Shown here piece by piece: positions 1 to 7,724 of a stretch of DNA of 18,357 nt. Source of the DNA: CAKAHY01 sp041848045 (lineage in GTDB: Bacteria; Bacillota; Clostridia; Lachnospirales; Lachnospiraceae); contig JBGZHY010000142.1 in the NCBI GenBank assembly GCA_041848045.1, positions 1-18,357 on the forward strand, read 5' to 3'. The notes under the pieces are model-generated. The model was given only the letters and a program-made list of their open reading frames with translations, was not told where the DNA came from and searched no databases. The first letter of the stretch is position 1. Each line of letters opens with the position of its first letter. The position numbers and the translations under genes are program-made.

Positions 1-1
1 G

Positions 2-619
2 AAGAGCTTTGTTTATATCGGGGAAATTGCGGACATGAATAAGGAGTGGCTGCGTCTGCGAATTTTGGAGAGGCGAGCCTTTGATACGGAGCTGCCCTCC
101 CGCATTACGCTGTTTCAGGCTCTGCCCAAGTCGGATAAAATGGAATGGATTATACAAAAAACGGTGGAGCTCGGAGTGCATGAGCTTGTGCCGGTGCTTT
201 GTAAACGCTGCATTGTGCAGTGGGATGAAAAAAAGATGGAAAAAAAGCGGGAGCGTTGGCAGGAAATTGCCAAAGCAGCCGCCAAGCAATCCAAAAGAGG
301 CATCATTCCCCGGGTTCGTCTGCCCATATCCTATACAGAGGCGCTGGAGGAAGCAGCCGCCTGCAGGCACGCTTTTTTTGCCTATGAGAATGAAAGAGGG
401 GTCAGACAGACTTTGGATATGGTAAACACCGTACAGGCGGGAGAGGATATTGCCCTCATCATAGGCCCGGAGGGAGGCTTTGAGGATACGGAGCTTGTAC
501 AGGCTAAGGACAAGGGTTGTAAGATTGTCAGTCTGGGCAGCCGTATTTTGCGTACGGAAAGTGCCGGCTTTGTTCTTTTGTCCTTGCTGATGTTTCATTT
601 GGAGGGTTTACATGGATAA
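2..619 (+). CDS. rsmE: 16S rRNA (uracil-1498-N3)-methyltransferase RsmE, 5' end missing
   Basis: This is the C-terminal 205 residues of RsmE, which uses S-adenosylmethionine to methylate N3 of U1498 in 16S rRNA of the small ribosomal subunit. The frame is open to the left edge, so the ATG at 35 is internal; family members are about 240-250 residues, so roughly 40-50 residues including much of the N-terminal PUA-like domain lie outside. What is visible is the SPOUT (trefoil-knot) domain: the ALPKSDKMEWIIQKTVELGV segment, the GPEGGF motif and the RILRTESAG motif, which form the SAM-binding knot. The TAA stop lies inside the start of the next gene (8-base overlap), implying translational coupling. 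In Firmicutes prmA is often just upstream of rsmE, but that region is not in view. Confidence 0.93.
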   Translation, partial: KSFVYIGEIADMNKEWLRLRILERRAFDTELPSRITLFQALPKSDKMEWIIQKTVELGVHELVPVLCKRCIVQWDEKKMEKKRERWQEIAKAAAKQSKRGIIPRVRLPISYTEALEEAAACRHAFFAYENERGVRQTLDMVNTVQAGEDIALIIGPEGGFEDTELVQAKDKGCKIVSLGSRILRTESAGFVLLSLLMFHLEGLHG

Positions 620-1775
620 GAATGTGATTTATTTTGATAATGCGGCTTCCACCAAGGTACGGGAGGAGGCTGTTTTACTTGCCTGCAAGGTGATGCGGGA
701 GGATTATGCCAACCCTTCCGCCAAGCACAAAGGTGGAATGTTGGCGGAAAATTACGTAAAAGCCAGCGCCAAAATCATTGCATCCACCTTGAAGGTGGAC
801 GAGAAGGAAATCATCTTTACCTCCGGCGGAACGGAGTCCAACAATATGGCTCTGATAGGGGCGGCATATGCCAACTGCAGGCGAGGCAAGCATATTATCA
901 GCACAAGCATTGAGCATGCGGCGGTACATAAGCCTTTGTCCTTCCTGGAGTCCAGGGGCTTTGAGGTGACCATTCTGCCCGTGGATGAAAAGGGCAGGGT
1001 ATCGCCGGAGGATTTACAAAAGAATATACGCAGGGATACCATTTTGGTGTCCGTGATTTACGTTAACAATGAAATCGGTGCGATTGCGCCGGTAGAGGAG
1101 ATGGCAAAGCGGATAAAAGCCTGTAATCCGGATACCATCTTTCACGTGGACGCCATTCAGGCCTACGGAAAAGTGAAAATAGAGCCGAAAAAGCAGGGTA
1201 TTGATATGCTCAGCGTAAGCGGTCATAAGCTGCATGCTCCCAAGGGGGTAGGATTTTTATATGTCAGTCGGAAGGTGAAATGCACGCCGCTTTTGCATGG
1301 CGGCGGCCAGCAGGGAGGCATGCGCAGCGGTACTATCAATGTCAACGGTATTGCAGCCATGGGCGAGGCGATTAGGCACCATTTCACGGATTTTGAAGCC
1401 AAGATAGAGAGGATAAGGGAGCTGAAGGACTATGTCAGCAGCGCTCTTTTGCGTATGGAGGATGTGAAATTAAATTCACAGACGGGCAAGGACTCGGCTC
1501 CCCATATTGTCAGTGCAAGCTTTAAGGGTCTGCGGGCTGAGGTTTTGCTGCATGCCCTGGAAGAAAAGGGCATTTATGTGTCGGCAGGCTCCGCCTGTTC
1601 TTCCAGACATCCGGGGATTTCGGGAACCCTGAAGGGAATCGGCTTGCCGGAGGCTTATCTTGGGGGCAGCATCCGCATTTCTTTTTCGGAATTTAATACG
1701 ATGGAAGAGGCGGTGTATTTTGTGGAAGTTTTGGAAGAATTGCTGCCGCGGCTTCGGAAATTTTCCGGTAAATAG
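612..1775 (+). CDS. Cysteine desulfurase (NifS/IscS family), probable partner of ThiI
   Basis: A 387-residue PLP enzyme that removes sulfur from L-cysteine, giving alanine and an enzyme-bound persulfide. Visible residues are the substrate/PLP-region His102 (in EHAAV), Asp180 and Gln183 (HVDAIQ), the Schiff-base Lys206 in SGHKLHAPKG, and the persulfide Cys329 in SAGSACSS. Length is normal for the family. It overlaps rsmE by 8 bases and sits 21 bases upstream of thiI. In Bacillus subtilis a desulfurase next to thiI (NifZ) is a dedicated sulfur donor for tRNA 4-thiouridine, so the same job is inferred here rather than general Fe-S assembly; no iscU or sufU is nearby. The specific sub-family (NifZ-like versus IscS) cannot be settled from motifs alone, so no symbol is given. 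Confidence 0.95.
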   Translation: MDKNVIYFDNAASTKVREEAVLLACKVMREDYANPSAKHKGGMLAENYVKASAKIIASTLKVDEKEIIFTSGGTESNNMALIGAAYANCRRGKHIISTSIEHAAVHKPLSFLESRGFEVTILPVDEKGRVSPEDLQKNIRRDTILVSVIYVNNEIGAIAPVEEMAKRIKACNPDTIFHVDAIQAYGKVKIEPKKQGIDMLSVSGHKLHAPKGVGFLYVSRKVKCTPLLHGGGQQGGMRSGTINVNGIAAMGEAIRHHFTDFEAKIERIRELKDYVSSALLRMEDVKLNSQTGKDSAPHIVSASFKGLRAEVLLHALEEKGIYVSAGSACSSRHPGISGTLKGIGLPEAYLGGSIRISFSEFNTMEEAVYFVEVLEELLPRLRKFSGK

Positions 1776-1796
1776 GAACGGGGAAAGGAAAGGAAG

Positions 1797-2984
1797 ATGC
1801 AATATCAATCATTTTTAATCAAATACGGAGAAATCGGCGTTAAGGGGAAGAACCGCTATCTTTTTGAGGATGCGCTGATGAAGCAGATTCGCCTTTCTTT
1901 GCAGAAGGTGGAGGGCGTATTTCAGGTTTCCAAGGAATTGGGACGCATTTATGTGGACGCGGAAGGAAGTTATGATTACGACGGCGCTTTGTCCGCTTTG
2001 CAGAAGGTTTTCGGCATTGTTGCCATTTGTCCGATGCTGCGGATAGCGGATAAGTCCATGGAAGCCCTGGAGTCGGCTTTGCTTGCTTATGTGCGGGAAG
2101 CCTATCCGGACAGGCGCTTTAGCTTTAAGGTGGATACAAGGAGGGCGGACAAAAGCTTTCCGGGTACCTCGGAAAGCATCAATGCAAGGCTGGGAGAGGT
2201 GCTGCTGGAAGCCTTTTTAGCAGAGGGAATGTATGTGGATGTCCGCAGACCGGAGGTTTTATTGAAGGTGGAAATCCGCACCCATATCAATATCTATGCC
2301 CTTTCCGTTCCGGGTCCGGGAGGCATGCCCATCGGAACCAACGGAAAAGCCATGCTGCTTTTGTCCGGCGGAATAGACAGTCCGGTGGCAGGTTATATGA
2401 TTGCCAAGCGGGGAGTGAGAATAGAAGCAGTTTATTTTCATGCACCACCGTATACCTCCGAAAGAGCCAGGCAAAAGGTGCTGGATTTGGCGTCGGCTCT
2501 TGCGGCATACACGGGGCCTGTCAATCTGCATGTGGTCAATTTTACGGATATTCAGCTGTGTATTTACGAACATTGTCCCCATGATGAGTTGACCATCATT
2601 ATGCGGCGCTATATGATGCAGATTGCGGAGCGCATTGCCAAAGAAAATGAAAATCTGGCTTTGATTACCGGAGAGAGCATAGGGCAGGTGGCAAGTCAGA
2701 CCATACACTCTCTGTACTGTACCAATGCCGTTGCTTCCATGCCCGTATTTCGGCCTTTAATCGGTTTTGATAAACAGGAAATCGTGGAAATTGCGGAAAA
2801 AATCGGAACCTATGAAACCTCTATCCTGCCTTATGAGGATTGCTGTACGATTTTTGTGGCAAAGCATCCGGTGACCAAACCGGAGCTTGGCAAAATTTTG
2901 CAGTCGGAAAAGTTGCTGGAAAGCAGGATAGAAGATTTGGTGGAGAAGGCAATTGCCGAAAAAGAGAGAATTTTGGTAAAATAA
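1797..2984 (+). CDS. thiI: tRNA 4-thiouridine synthase ThiI (rhodanese-less form)
   Basis: A 395-residue ATP-dependent sulfurtransferase that makes 4-thiouridine at position 8 of tRNA and may also pass sulfur to ThiS for thiamine thiazole. Domain order: N-terminal ferredoxin-like part (about 1-60), THUMP RNA-binding domain (about 60-165), and a PP-loop adenylation domain with SGGIDSP at 190-196 and TGESIGQVASQT at 291-302. A Cys pair in YEDCC (349-350) lies where the family keeps a catalytic cysteine. The C-terminal rhodanese domain of the E. coli enzyme is absent, as is usual in Firmicutes, so the persulfide must come directly from a desulfurase, presumably the upstream neighbour. The ATG is preceded by a GGAAAGGAAAGG purine tract. 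A hairpin terminator starts a few bases after the stop. Confidence 0.96.
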   Translation: MQYQSFLIKYGEIGVKGKNRYLFEDALMKQIRLSLQKVEGVFQVSKELGRIYVDAEGSYDYDGALSALQKVFGIVAICPMLRIADKSMEALESALLAYVREAYPDRRFSFKVDTRRADKSFPGTSESINARLGEVLLEAFLAEGMYVDVRRPEVLLKVEIRTHINIYALSVPGPGGMPIGTNGKAMLLLSGGIDSPVAGYMIAKRGVRIEAVYFHAPPYTSERARQKVLDLASALAAYTGPVNLHVVNFTDIQLCIYEHCPHDELTIIMRRYMMQIAERIAKENENLALITGESIGQVASQTIHSLYCTNAVASMPVFRPLIGFDKQEIVEIAEKIGTYETSILPYEDCCTIFVAKHPVTKPELGKILQSEKLLESRIEDLVEKAIAEKERILVK

Positions 2985-2989
2985 GGTAC

Positions 2990-3039
2990 AAAAAAAGAGT
3001 TAGGCAGGCAGTTCAGGGAACAGGCTGTTTAACTCTTTT
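2990..3039. terminator. Bidirectional intrinsic terminator between thiI and the HPr-like gene
   Basis: A perfect 10-base inverted repeat, AAAAGAGTTA at 2993-3002 and TAACTCTTTT at 3030-3039, encloses a partly paired interior that includes GTTC-AGG-GAAC. On the + strand it ends thiI with a short T run. On the minus strand the hairpin is followed by seven T residues (complement of 2990-2996), a stronger signal for the convergent HPr-like gene that stops at 3075. Confidence 0.85.
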
Positions 3040-3074
3040 CACTGCACATCAGATTCTTATCCTGCAGCCGCATT

Positions 3075-3308
3075 CTACTCAACGATGTAAGGAGCCAATG
3101 CTGCAAGGATGACGTCGGAATCGTTGTCCGCATGAATGTTTAAGTCGATCGGCTTGGACAGATCAAGGCTGAAGATTCCCATAATGGACTTCGCATCGAT
3201 AACGTATCTTCCGGATACCAAATCAAAATCAACATCGAACTTGGATAATTCATTGACGAAAGACTTTACCTTATCAATGGAGTTGAGGGAAATTTTAACA
3301 GTTTTCAT
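3075..3308 (-). CDS. HPr-like protein lacking the phosphorylatable histidine
   Basis: A 77-residue protein of the HPr/PtsH fold. The start at 3308 is chosen because AAGGAGGA (3315-3322) lies six bases upstream; an upstream in-frame ATG at 3359 has no such site. The motif KSIMGIFSLDL (40-50) matches the HPr regulatory-serine region, with Ser41 equivalent to Ser46 of canonical HPr. The active-site loop GIHARPA is absent: the corresponding stretch reads SIDKVKSF, with no histidine there. It therefore cannot carry phosphate from enzyme I to sugar permeases in the usual way. Crh of Bacillus, which lacks His15 but keeps Ser46 and acts with CcpA, is the known parallel; a regulatory role is inference. 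It is monocistronic, with no PTS genes in view. Genome annotation usually calls such proteins HPr family phosphocarrier proteins. Confidence 0.88.
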   Translation of the reverse strand: MKTVKISLNSIDKVKSFVNELSKFDVDFDLVSGRYVIDAKSIMGIFSLDLSKPIDLNIHADNDSDVILAALAPYIVE

Positions 3309-3346
3309 TACATATCCTCCTTGTTGAAAATATCTACATCGCTTAT

Positions 3347-3375
3347 ATGGTACATACAAAACAGGATAAAGTCAA
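3347..3375 (-). promoter_or_regulatory. Possible promoter of the HPr-like gene
   Basis: Reading the minus strand, TTGACT (complement of 3370-3375) is followed after 17 bases by TACCAT (complement of 3347-3352). The -35 is good and the -10 matches four of six consensus bases. This would give a leader of about 30 bases before the start at 3308. Tentative. Confidence 0.35.
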
Positions 3376-3418
3376 TAACAATATCATAAAATTTATGTAA
3401 GGAAAAAAGGAAAGAAGA

Positions 3419-4756
3419 ATGAGGAAAGTTGCTTTTCATACCTTGGGTTGTAAAGTGAATATTTATGAAACCGAAGCCATGCAGGAACTGATGCAAAAGG
3501 CAGGGTACGAAATCGTTGATTTTGATCGAAAGGCGGATATATATGTCATCAATACCTGCTCCGTGACCAATGTGGCGGATAAAAAGTCCAGGCAGCTTTT
3601 GCACAGAGCAAAGGCGGAAAATCCGGAGGCTTTGATTGTGGCGGCGGGCTGTTATGTACAATCGGCGGCAAAGAAGCTGCAGGAGGATAATAAAATTGAT
3701 GTCATTATCGGAAATAATCGAAAAAAAGATATCGTTTCCATTATTGAGGCCCATTGCAGCCTGCGCAGGGAGGGAGAGCAGGGAGCCTATATTCTGGATA
3801 TCGCAAAAACAAAGGAATACGAGGATCTGGCGGTAACGAAGCTGTCTAAGCACACCCGGGCTTTCATCAAGGTTCAGGACGGCTGCAATCAATTTTGCTC
3901 CTACTGTATCATCCCCTATACGAGGGGGAGAGTCAGAAGCAGAAATTGTCGGGATGTGGTGGAGGAAGCAAGGAAGCTGGCAGCCGGAGGCTTTCGGGAG
4001 CTGGTGCTGACGGGAATCCATCTGTCCTCTTACGGGGCGGATTTGCAGGAGGGAGAGGACTTGCTGCGGCTGATACAGGCTTTGGGGAAGGTGGAAGGCA
4101 TAGAAAGAATCCGCGTAGGCTCTTTGGAGCCGCGCATCATTACACCGGCATTTTTGGAGGGCTTAAAGGAGGTACCCCAGTTTTGCCCCCATTTTCATCT
4201 TTCTTTGCAAAGCGGCTGTGATAAGACCCTGCGGAATATGAACAGAAAATACAGCAGTGCGGATTTCAGAGCGGGCGCAGCCCTGATTCGCGCCTTTTAT
4301 GAGAGCCCCGCTCTCACTACGGATGTCATCGTGGGATTTCCGGGAGAGAGTGAGGAGGACTTTCAAATCAGCAAGGATTTTATTGCGGAAATGGAGTTTT
4401 ATGAAACCCACATTTTCCCTTATTCCGCCAGAGAAGGTACAAAAGCCGCCTCGATGAAGGAGCAGCTGAGCCAGAGGGAGAAAGCCGCCAGAGCAAAGGA
4501 ACTGGCTCTGCTTCATGAGAGGCAGTTTCGCCGTTTTCTGGCGGAAAGAATCGGAAAAAGGGAAGAGATTTTACTGGAAGAAGAGGCATTTTTCCGGGGC
4601 AGGGCCTGCGCCGTCGGATACACCAGAGAGTATGTCAAGGTGGCGGTGCCTATAGAGGGAGATATGGCTGCCTACGGCAATCGCCTGGCAATAGGGGAAA
4701 TTACGGGCGAGGCGGCGGAGGATGTGCTGTGGATGCCGGTGTTTACCTTGTTTTGA
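3419..4756 (+). CDS. mtaB: tRNA (N6-L-threonylcarbamoyladenosine-37-C2)-methylthiotransferase MtaB
   Basis: A 445-residue radical-SAM methylthiotransferase that converts t6A37 to ms2t6A37 in tRNAs reading ANN codons. The N-terminal domain carries the three cysteines of the second 4Fe-4S cluster: Cys11 (in FHTLGCKVN), Cys47 (INTCSVTN) and Cys78 (AAGCYVQ). The radical-SAM cluster motif is Cys156, Cys160 and Cys163 in GCNQFCSYCIIPYTRG. A TRAM-like C-terminal part follows. The FHTLGCKVN opening and overall length fit MtaB rather than MiaB or RimO. The start is preceded by a purine-rich GGAAAAAAGGAAAGAAG stretch. It is 31 bases upstream of uvrB and probably cotranscribed with it. With rsmE and thiI it forms a small RNA-modification neighbourhood. 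Confidence 0.95.
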   Translation: MRKVAFHTLGCKVNIYETEAMQELMQKAGYEIVDFDRKADIYVINTCSVTNVADKKSRQLLHRAKAENPEALIVAAGCYVQSAAKKLQEDNKIDVIIGNNRKKDIVSIIEAHCSLRREGEQGAYILDIAKTKEYEDLAVTKLSKHTRAFIKVQDGCNQFCSYCIIPYTRGRVRSRNCRDVVEEARKLAAGGFRELVLTGIHLSSYGADLQEGEDLLRLIQALGKVEGIERIRVGSLEPRIITPAFLEGLKEVPQFCPHFHLSLQSGCDKTLRNMNRKYSSADFRAGAALIRAFYESPALTTDVIVGFPGESEEDFQISKDFIAEMEFYETHIFPYSAREGTKAASMKEQLSQREKAARAKELALLHERQFRRFLAERIGKREEILLEEEAFFRGRACAVGYTREYVKVAVPIEGDMAAYGNRLAIGEITGEAAEDVLWMPVFTLF

Positions 4757-4787
4757 TGCGGAAAAGCTGTTTGGAAGGAGAAGAAAT

Positions 4788-6776
4788 ATGAGTCATTTTA
4801 AATTGGTAGCCCCTTACGCCCCTACGGGGGATCAGCCGACGGCGATTCGGCAGCTGGTGGAGGGCTTCCGCGCGGGAAATCAGTTTCAGACTCTGCTGGG
4901 TGCGACGGGTTCCGGAAAAACCTTTACCATGGCAAATATTATACAGGAGCTGAACAAGCCCACTCTGGTTATTGCCCATAATAAAACCCTTGCCGCCCAG
5001 CTTTACGGAGAGTTTAAGGAGTTTTTTCCGGAGAATGCGGTGGAGTATTTCGTATCGTACTACGACTATTATCAGCCGGAGGCCTATGTGCCCAGCACCG
5101 ATACCTATATCGAAAAGGACAGTGCCATTAACGATGAGATTGACAAGCTGCGGCACAGTGCGACAGCGGCGCTGACGGAGAGGAAAGACGTGATTATTGT
5201 GGCTTCCGTGTCCTGCATCTACGGTTTGGGAAGTCCCATCGACTATCAGGAGATGGTGGTTTCCCTGCGCCCCGGCATGGAGAGGGACAGGGATGAGATT
5301 ATCCATAAACTGATTGATATGCAGTATACGAGAAATGACTTGGATTTCAGGAGAGGTACCTTCAGGGTGAGGGGGGATGTTTTGGAGATTTTTCCGGTAA
5401 ACTCCAGTAAAGAGGCTTACAGGGTAGAGTTTTTCGGGGATGAAATCGAAAAAATTACCCAAATAGATACCCTGACGGCAGAGGCTTTGGCGGAGCTGAG
5501 CCATATGGTGGTTTTTCCCGCCTCTCATTATGTGGTGGCGCCGGAAAAGCTGGCGGAGGCTGCCGGGCAGATTTTAACGGAATGCGAGGAGAGGGTAGCC
5601 TTTTTTAAGTCGGAGGAAAAGCTGATAGAAGCGCAGAGAATAGAGGAGCGAACCCGCTTTGACGTGGAAATGATGCGGGAAACCGGCTTTTGCTCCGGCA
5701 TCGAAAATTATTCCCGCTATCTGACGGGAGCGGCGCCGGGAGAAGCACCTTATACTCTGATGGATTATTTTAAGGATGAGTTTTTGATTATCGTGGATGA
5801 GTCCCATATTACCATTCCCCAGGTCAGGGGGATGTATGCGGGGGATCGTTCCCGAAAAACGACTCTGGTGGATTATGGTTTCAGACTGCCTTCGGCTTTG
5901 GACAACAGGCCGTTGAATTTTGGGGAGTTCGAGTCCAAAATAGACCAGATGCTTTTTGTATCCGCCACCCCCAATGTATATGAAGATGAGCATGAACTTT
6001 TGCGGGCGGAGCAGATTATACGTCCGACGGGACTTTTGGATCCTACGGTGGAGGTGCGGAAAATCGAGGGGCAGATTGATGATTTGGCTTCGGAACTTCA
6101 TCGGGAGTTGGAGCTGAAAAATAAGGCTTTGATTACCACCCTGACCAAGAAAATGGCGGAGGATTTGACGGATTATTTAAAGGAAATCGGTATTCGGGTC
6201 AAATATCTGCATTCGGATATCGATACCTTGGAGAGGGCAAAAATTATTCGGGATATGCGTCTGGATGTTTTTGATGTCTTGGTGGGCATCAACTTGCTGC
6301 GGGAGGGTCTGGACATACCGGAGATCGGCTTGGTGGTGATTTTGGACGCGGATAAGGAAGGATTTTTGCGCAGTGAAACCTCCCTGATACAGACCATAGG
6401 CAGAGCAGCCAGAAACAGCGAGGGCAGAGTCATCATGTATGCGGATCGGGTGACGGATTCCATGCAAAGAGCCATTGACGAAACCTATCGAAGACGGGCG
6501 ATACAGGAGGCCTATAACAAAGAGCACGGGATTACCCCGACCACCATTAAAAAGGCGGTCAGGGACTTGATTGCCATATCCAAGGCTGCCATTGAGGATG
6601 ATAAAAACTGGAAGAAGGATCCGGAGTCCATGGGCGTACCGGAACTGACAAAACTGGCTAAGGAACTGGAAAAGCAGATGTTTAAGGCGGCAGCCGAATT
6701 GAACTTTGAAGAGGCCGCCACCCTCAGGGACAGACTGGCTGAAATCAGAAGGATGCTCCATGATTCACAGGAATGA
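4788..6776 (+). CDS. uvrB: Excinuclease ABC subunit B, UvrB
   Basis: A 662-residue DNA-damage recognition helicase of nucleotide excision repair; it receives lesions from UvrA and recruits UvrC for dual incision. Visible features: Walker A GATGSGKT (38-45), the beta-hairpin region with YYDYYQPEAYVPSTDTYIEK (91-110) that clamps damaged DNA, the DESH helicase box (337-340), the ATATPNVYE-equivalent SATPNVYE (about 392-399), a helicase C domain with LLREGLDIPE and QTIGRAARN, and a C-terminal UVR coiled-coil motif (about 622-660). The start at 4788 has GGAAGGAG seven bases upstream; a longer frame opening inside mtaB is not supported. uvrA, often next to uvrB in Clostridia, is not here. Its last 32 bases overlap the convergent regulator gene. 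Confidence 0.97.
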   Translation: MSHFKLVAPYAPTGDQPTAIRQLVEGFRAGNQFQTLLGATGSGKTFTMANIIQELNKPTLVIAHNKTLAAQLYGEFKEFFPENAVEYFVSYYDYYQPEAYVPSTDTYIEKDSAINDEIDKLRHSATAALTERKDVIIVASVSCIYGLGSPIDYQEMVVSLRPGMERDRDEIIHKLIDMQYTRNDLDFRRGTFRVRGDVLEIFPVNSSKEAYRVEFFGDEIEKITQIDTLTAEALAELSHMVVFPASHYVVAPEKLAEAAGQILTECEERVAFFKSEEKLIEAQRIEERTRFDVEMMRETGFCSGIENYSRYLTGAAPGEAPYTLMDYFKDEFLIIVDESHITIPQVRGMYAGDRSRKTTLVDYGFRLPSALDNRPLNFGEFESKIDQMLFVSATPNVYEDEHELLRAEQIIRPTGLLDPTVEVRKIEGQIDDLASELHRELELKNKALITTLTKKMAEDLTDYLKEIGIRVKYLHSDIDTLERAKIIRDMRLDVFDVLVGINLLREGLDIPEIGLVVILDADKEGFLRSETSLIQTIGRAARNSEGRVIMYADRVTDSMQRAIDETYRRRAIQEAYNKEHGITPTTIKKAVRDLIAISKAAIEDDKNWKKDPESMGVPELTKLAKELEKQMFKAAAELNFEEAATLRDRLAEIRRMLHDSQE

Positions 6777-7527
6777 CGATTTCACAGTTTTGCCCCCGGA
6801 TGCTTGCGCTTAAAGCCTCGGACAGCATGTCGTTGCTGATAAGGATGTCCACGTCCGCATAAGTGCAAAGTTTGAAATAAGCGGAGGAATACTCTTTTGT
6901 GTTGTCGCAAAGGAGTATTTTTTTGTTTGCATTTTCAATCATGCGGCGTTTGCAGAGCGCCTGGCTGTCATCTCCCTCGAAGAGCCCGTCCGGATGCAGG
7001 GCTTTGGTGGAGAAGAACACCAAATCCGCACGGAAGTTCTCCAAGAACCTGGAGGCGTATTCTCCGATGATGGACATAGATTTGTTTTTGATGACGCCGG
7101 GACAGATATAGCATTTGATGCTGCTGGCATTGGCAAGATGTCCGGCAATATTCAGACCGTTGGTAATGACGGTAAGATTTTTGAATTGGGTCAGAATCGG
7201 TGCAAGGGTGCTGACCGTGGAAGAAGAATCCAGAAAGATAACCATATTGTCCTTGATATAGTCCCTTGCCAGTTTGGCAATGAGATTTTTTTTGTCCTGG
7301 TTAATCATTTTGCGCATGGTGGCGGAGGTTTCCGAAGCGGATTCTATCATCAGCTTGATGCTGCCGTGCTGTCTTTGAATAATGCCCTCCTCCTCCAAGG
7401 CAATCAAATCTCTGCGAATGGTGGAGCGGGAGGCAAAGAGCTTTTTGCACATATAATTGGTGTTGCAGCTGCCGCCGGAATTTTTGATAAGTTCAATAAT
7501 TCTCTCTTTTCGTTCAAAATAATTCAT
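6745..7527 (-). CDS. DeoR/GlpR-family transcriptional regulator of the fucose operon
   Basis: A 260-residue regulator. Residues 1-58 form a winged helix-turn-helix with the family signature around SRSTIRRDLIALEEEGII (33-50). Residues about 75-250 form the DeoR C-terminal sugar-phosphate sensor domain, with DSSST (100-104), ITNGLN (121-126) and FFSTKAL (171-177) at the usual ligand-pocket positions. DeoR-type regulators are typically repressors released by a phosphorylated sugar intermediate; L-fuculose-1-phosphate is a reasonable inducer here, but that is inference. It is divergent from the fuc operon across a 225-base region holding both promoters and ATGAACA repeats. The ribosome binding site is AGGAG at 7534-7538. 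The 3' end overlaps uvrB tail-to-tail by 32 bases, with no terminator between them. Confidence 0.92.
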   Translation of the reverse strand: MNYFERKERIIELIKNSGGSCNTNYMCKKLFASRSTIRRDLIALEEEGIIQRQHGSIKLMIESASETSATMRKMINQDKKNLIAKLARDYIKDNMVIFLDSSSTVSTLAPILTQFKNLTVITNGLNIAGHLANASSIKCYICPGVIKNKSMSIIGEYASRFLENFRADLVFFSTKALHPDGLFEGDDSQALCKRRMIENANKKILLCDNTKEYSSAYFKLCTYADVDILISNDMLSEALSASIRGQNCEIVIPVNHGASF

Positions 7528-7571
7528 GATTTACTCCTGTTCTGTACTGAAAAACGCTTAAAAATCCCCAT

Positions 7572-7652
7572 ATCCCACAGGGATGAACAAAAATGAACAT
7601 TTATGACATATTTTATCATGGATTTGAAAAAAATGCCAACTTATATGAACAT
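7572..7652. promoter_or_regulatory. Candidate operator array of the DeoR-family regulator
   Basis: Copies of ATGAACA lie at 7583-7589, 7593-7599 and 7645-7651, plus the related ATGACAT at 7603-7609. The first three sites are spaced exactly 10 bases, one helical turn, so they face the same side of DNA. Several are locally palindromic: AAATG-AA-CATTT at 7591-7602, T-ATG-A-CAT-A at 7602-7610 and ATG-AA-CAT at 7645-7652. ATCCC-ACA-GGGAT at 7572-7584 is an adjoining inverted repeat. The cluster covers the predicted regulator start point and -10, consistent with autoregulation. Binding by the neighbouring regulator is inferred from position. Confidence 0.5.
7610..7639 (-). promoter_or_regulatory. 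Predicted promoter of the DeoR-family regulator
   Basis: On the minus strand TTGGCA (complement of 7634-7639) and TAAAAT (complement of 7610-7615) are separated by 18 bases. Transcription would start near 7603, inside the ATGAACA repeat cluster, leaving a leader of about 75 bases before the ATG at 7527. Confidence 0.5.
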
Positions 7653-7692
7653 TATAGAAAAAAAAATAACGATGTGATAAAATGTAAGTAAT

Positions 7693-7722
7693 TTGGACAA
7701 ACTAATCAAAAGTCGATATAAT
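7693..7722 (+). promoter_or_regulatory. Predicted promoter of the L-fucose operon
   Basis: TTGGAC (7693-7698) and a perfect TATAAT (7717-7722) are separated by 18 bases. Reading the -35 as TGGACA gives a 17-base spacer. The start point would be near 7729, about 24 bases before the kinase ATG. The region upstream is AT-rich with A runs at 7658-7666. Confidence 0.65.
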
Positions 7723-7724
7723 TT

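Noticed and set aside
3308..4021. A 237-codon minus-strand open frame opposite mtaB and running to the HPr-like start
   Set aside because: It is the mirror of mtaB coding sequence and ends exactly at the promoter/start region of the HPr-like gene; no motif support.
4743..5528. A 261-codon minus-strand open frame opposite uvrB
   Set aside because: Antisense of strongly conserved UvrB codons; the translation has no family motifs.
7548..7562. A catabolite-responsive (cre-like) element, GAAAAACGCTTAAA, upstream of the regulator
   Set aside because: The spacing around the central CG is off by one base against TGWAANCGNTNWCA, leaving about three mismatches including both invariant end positions.
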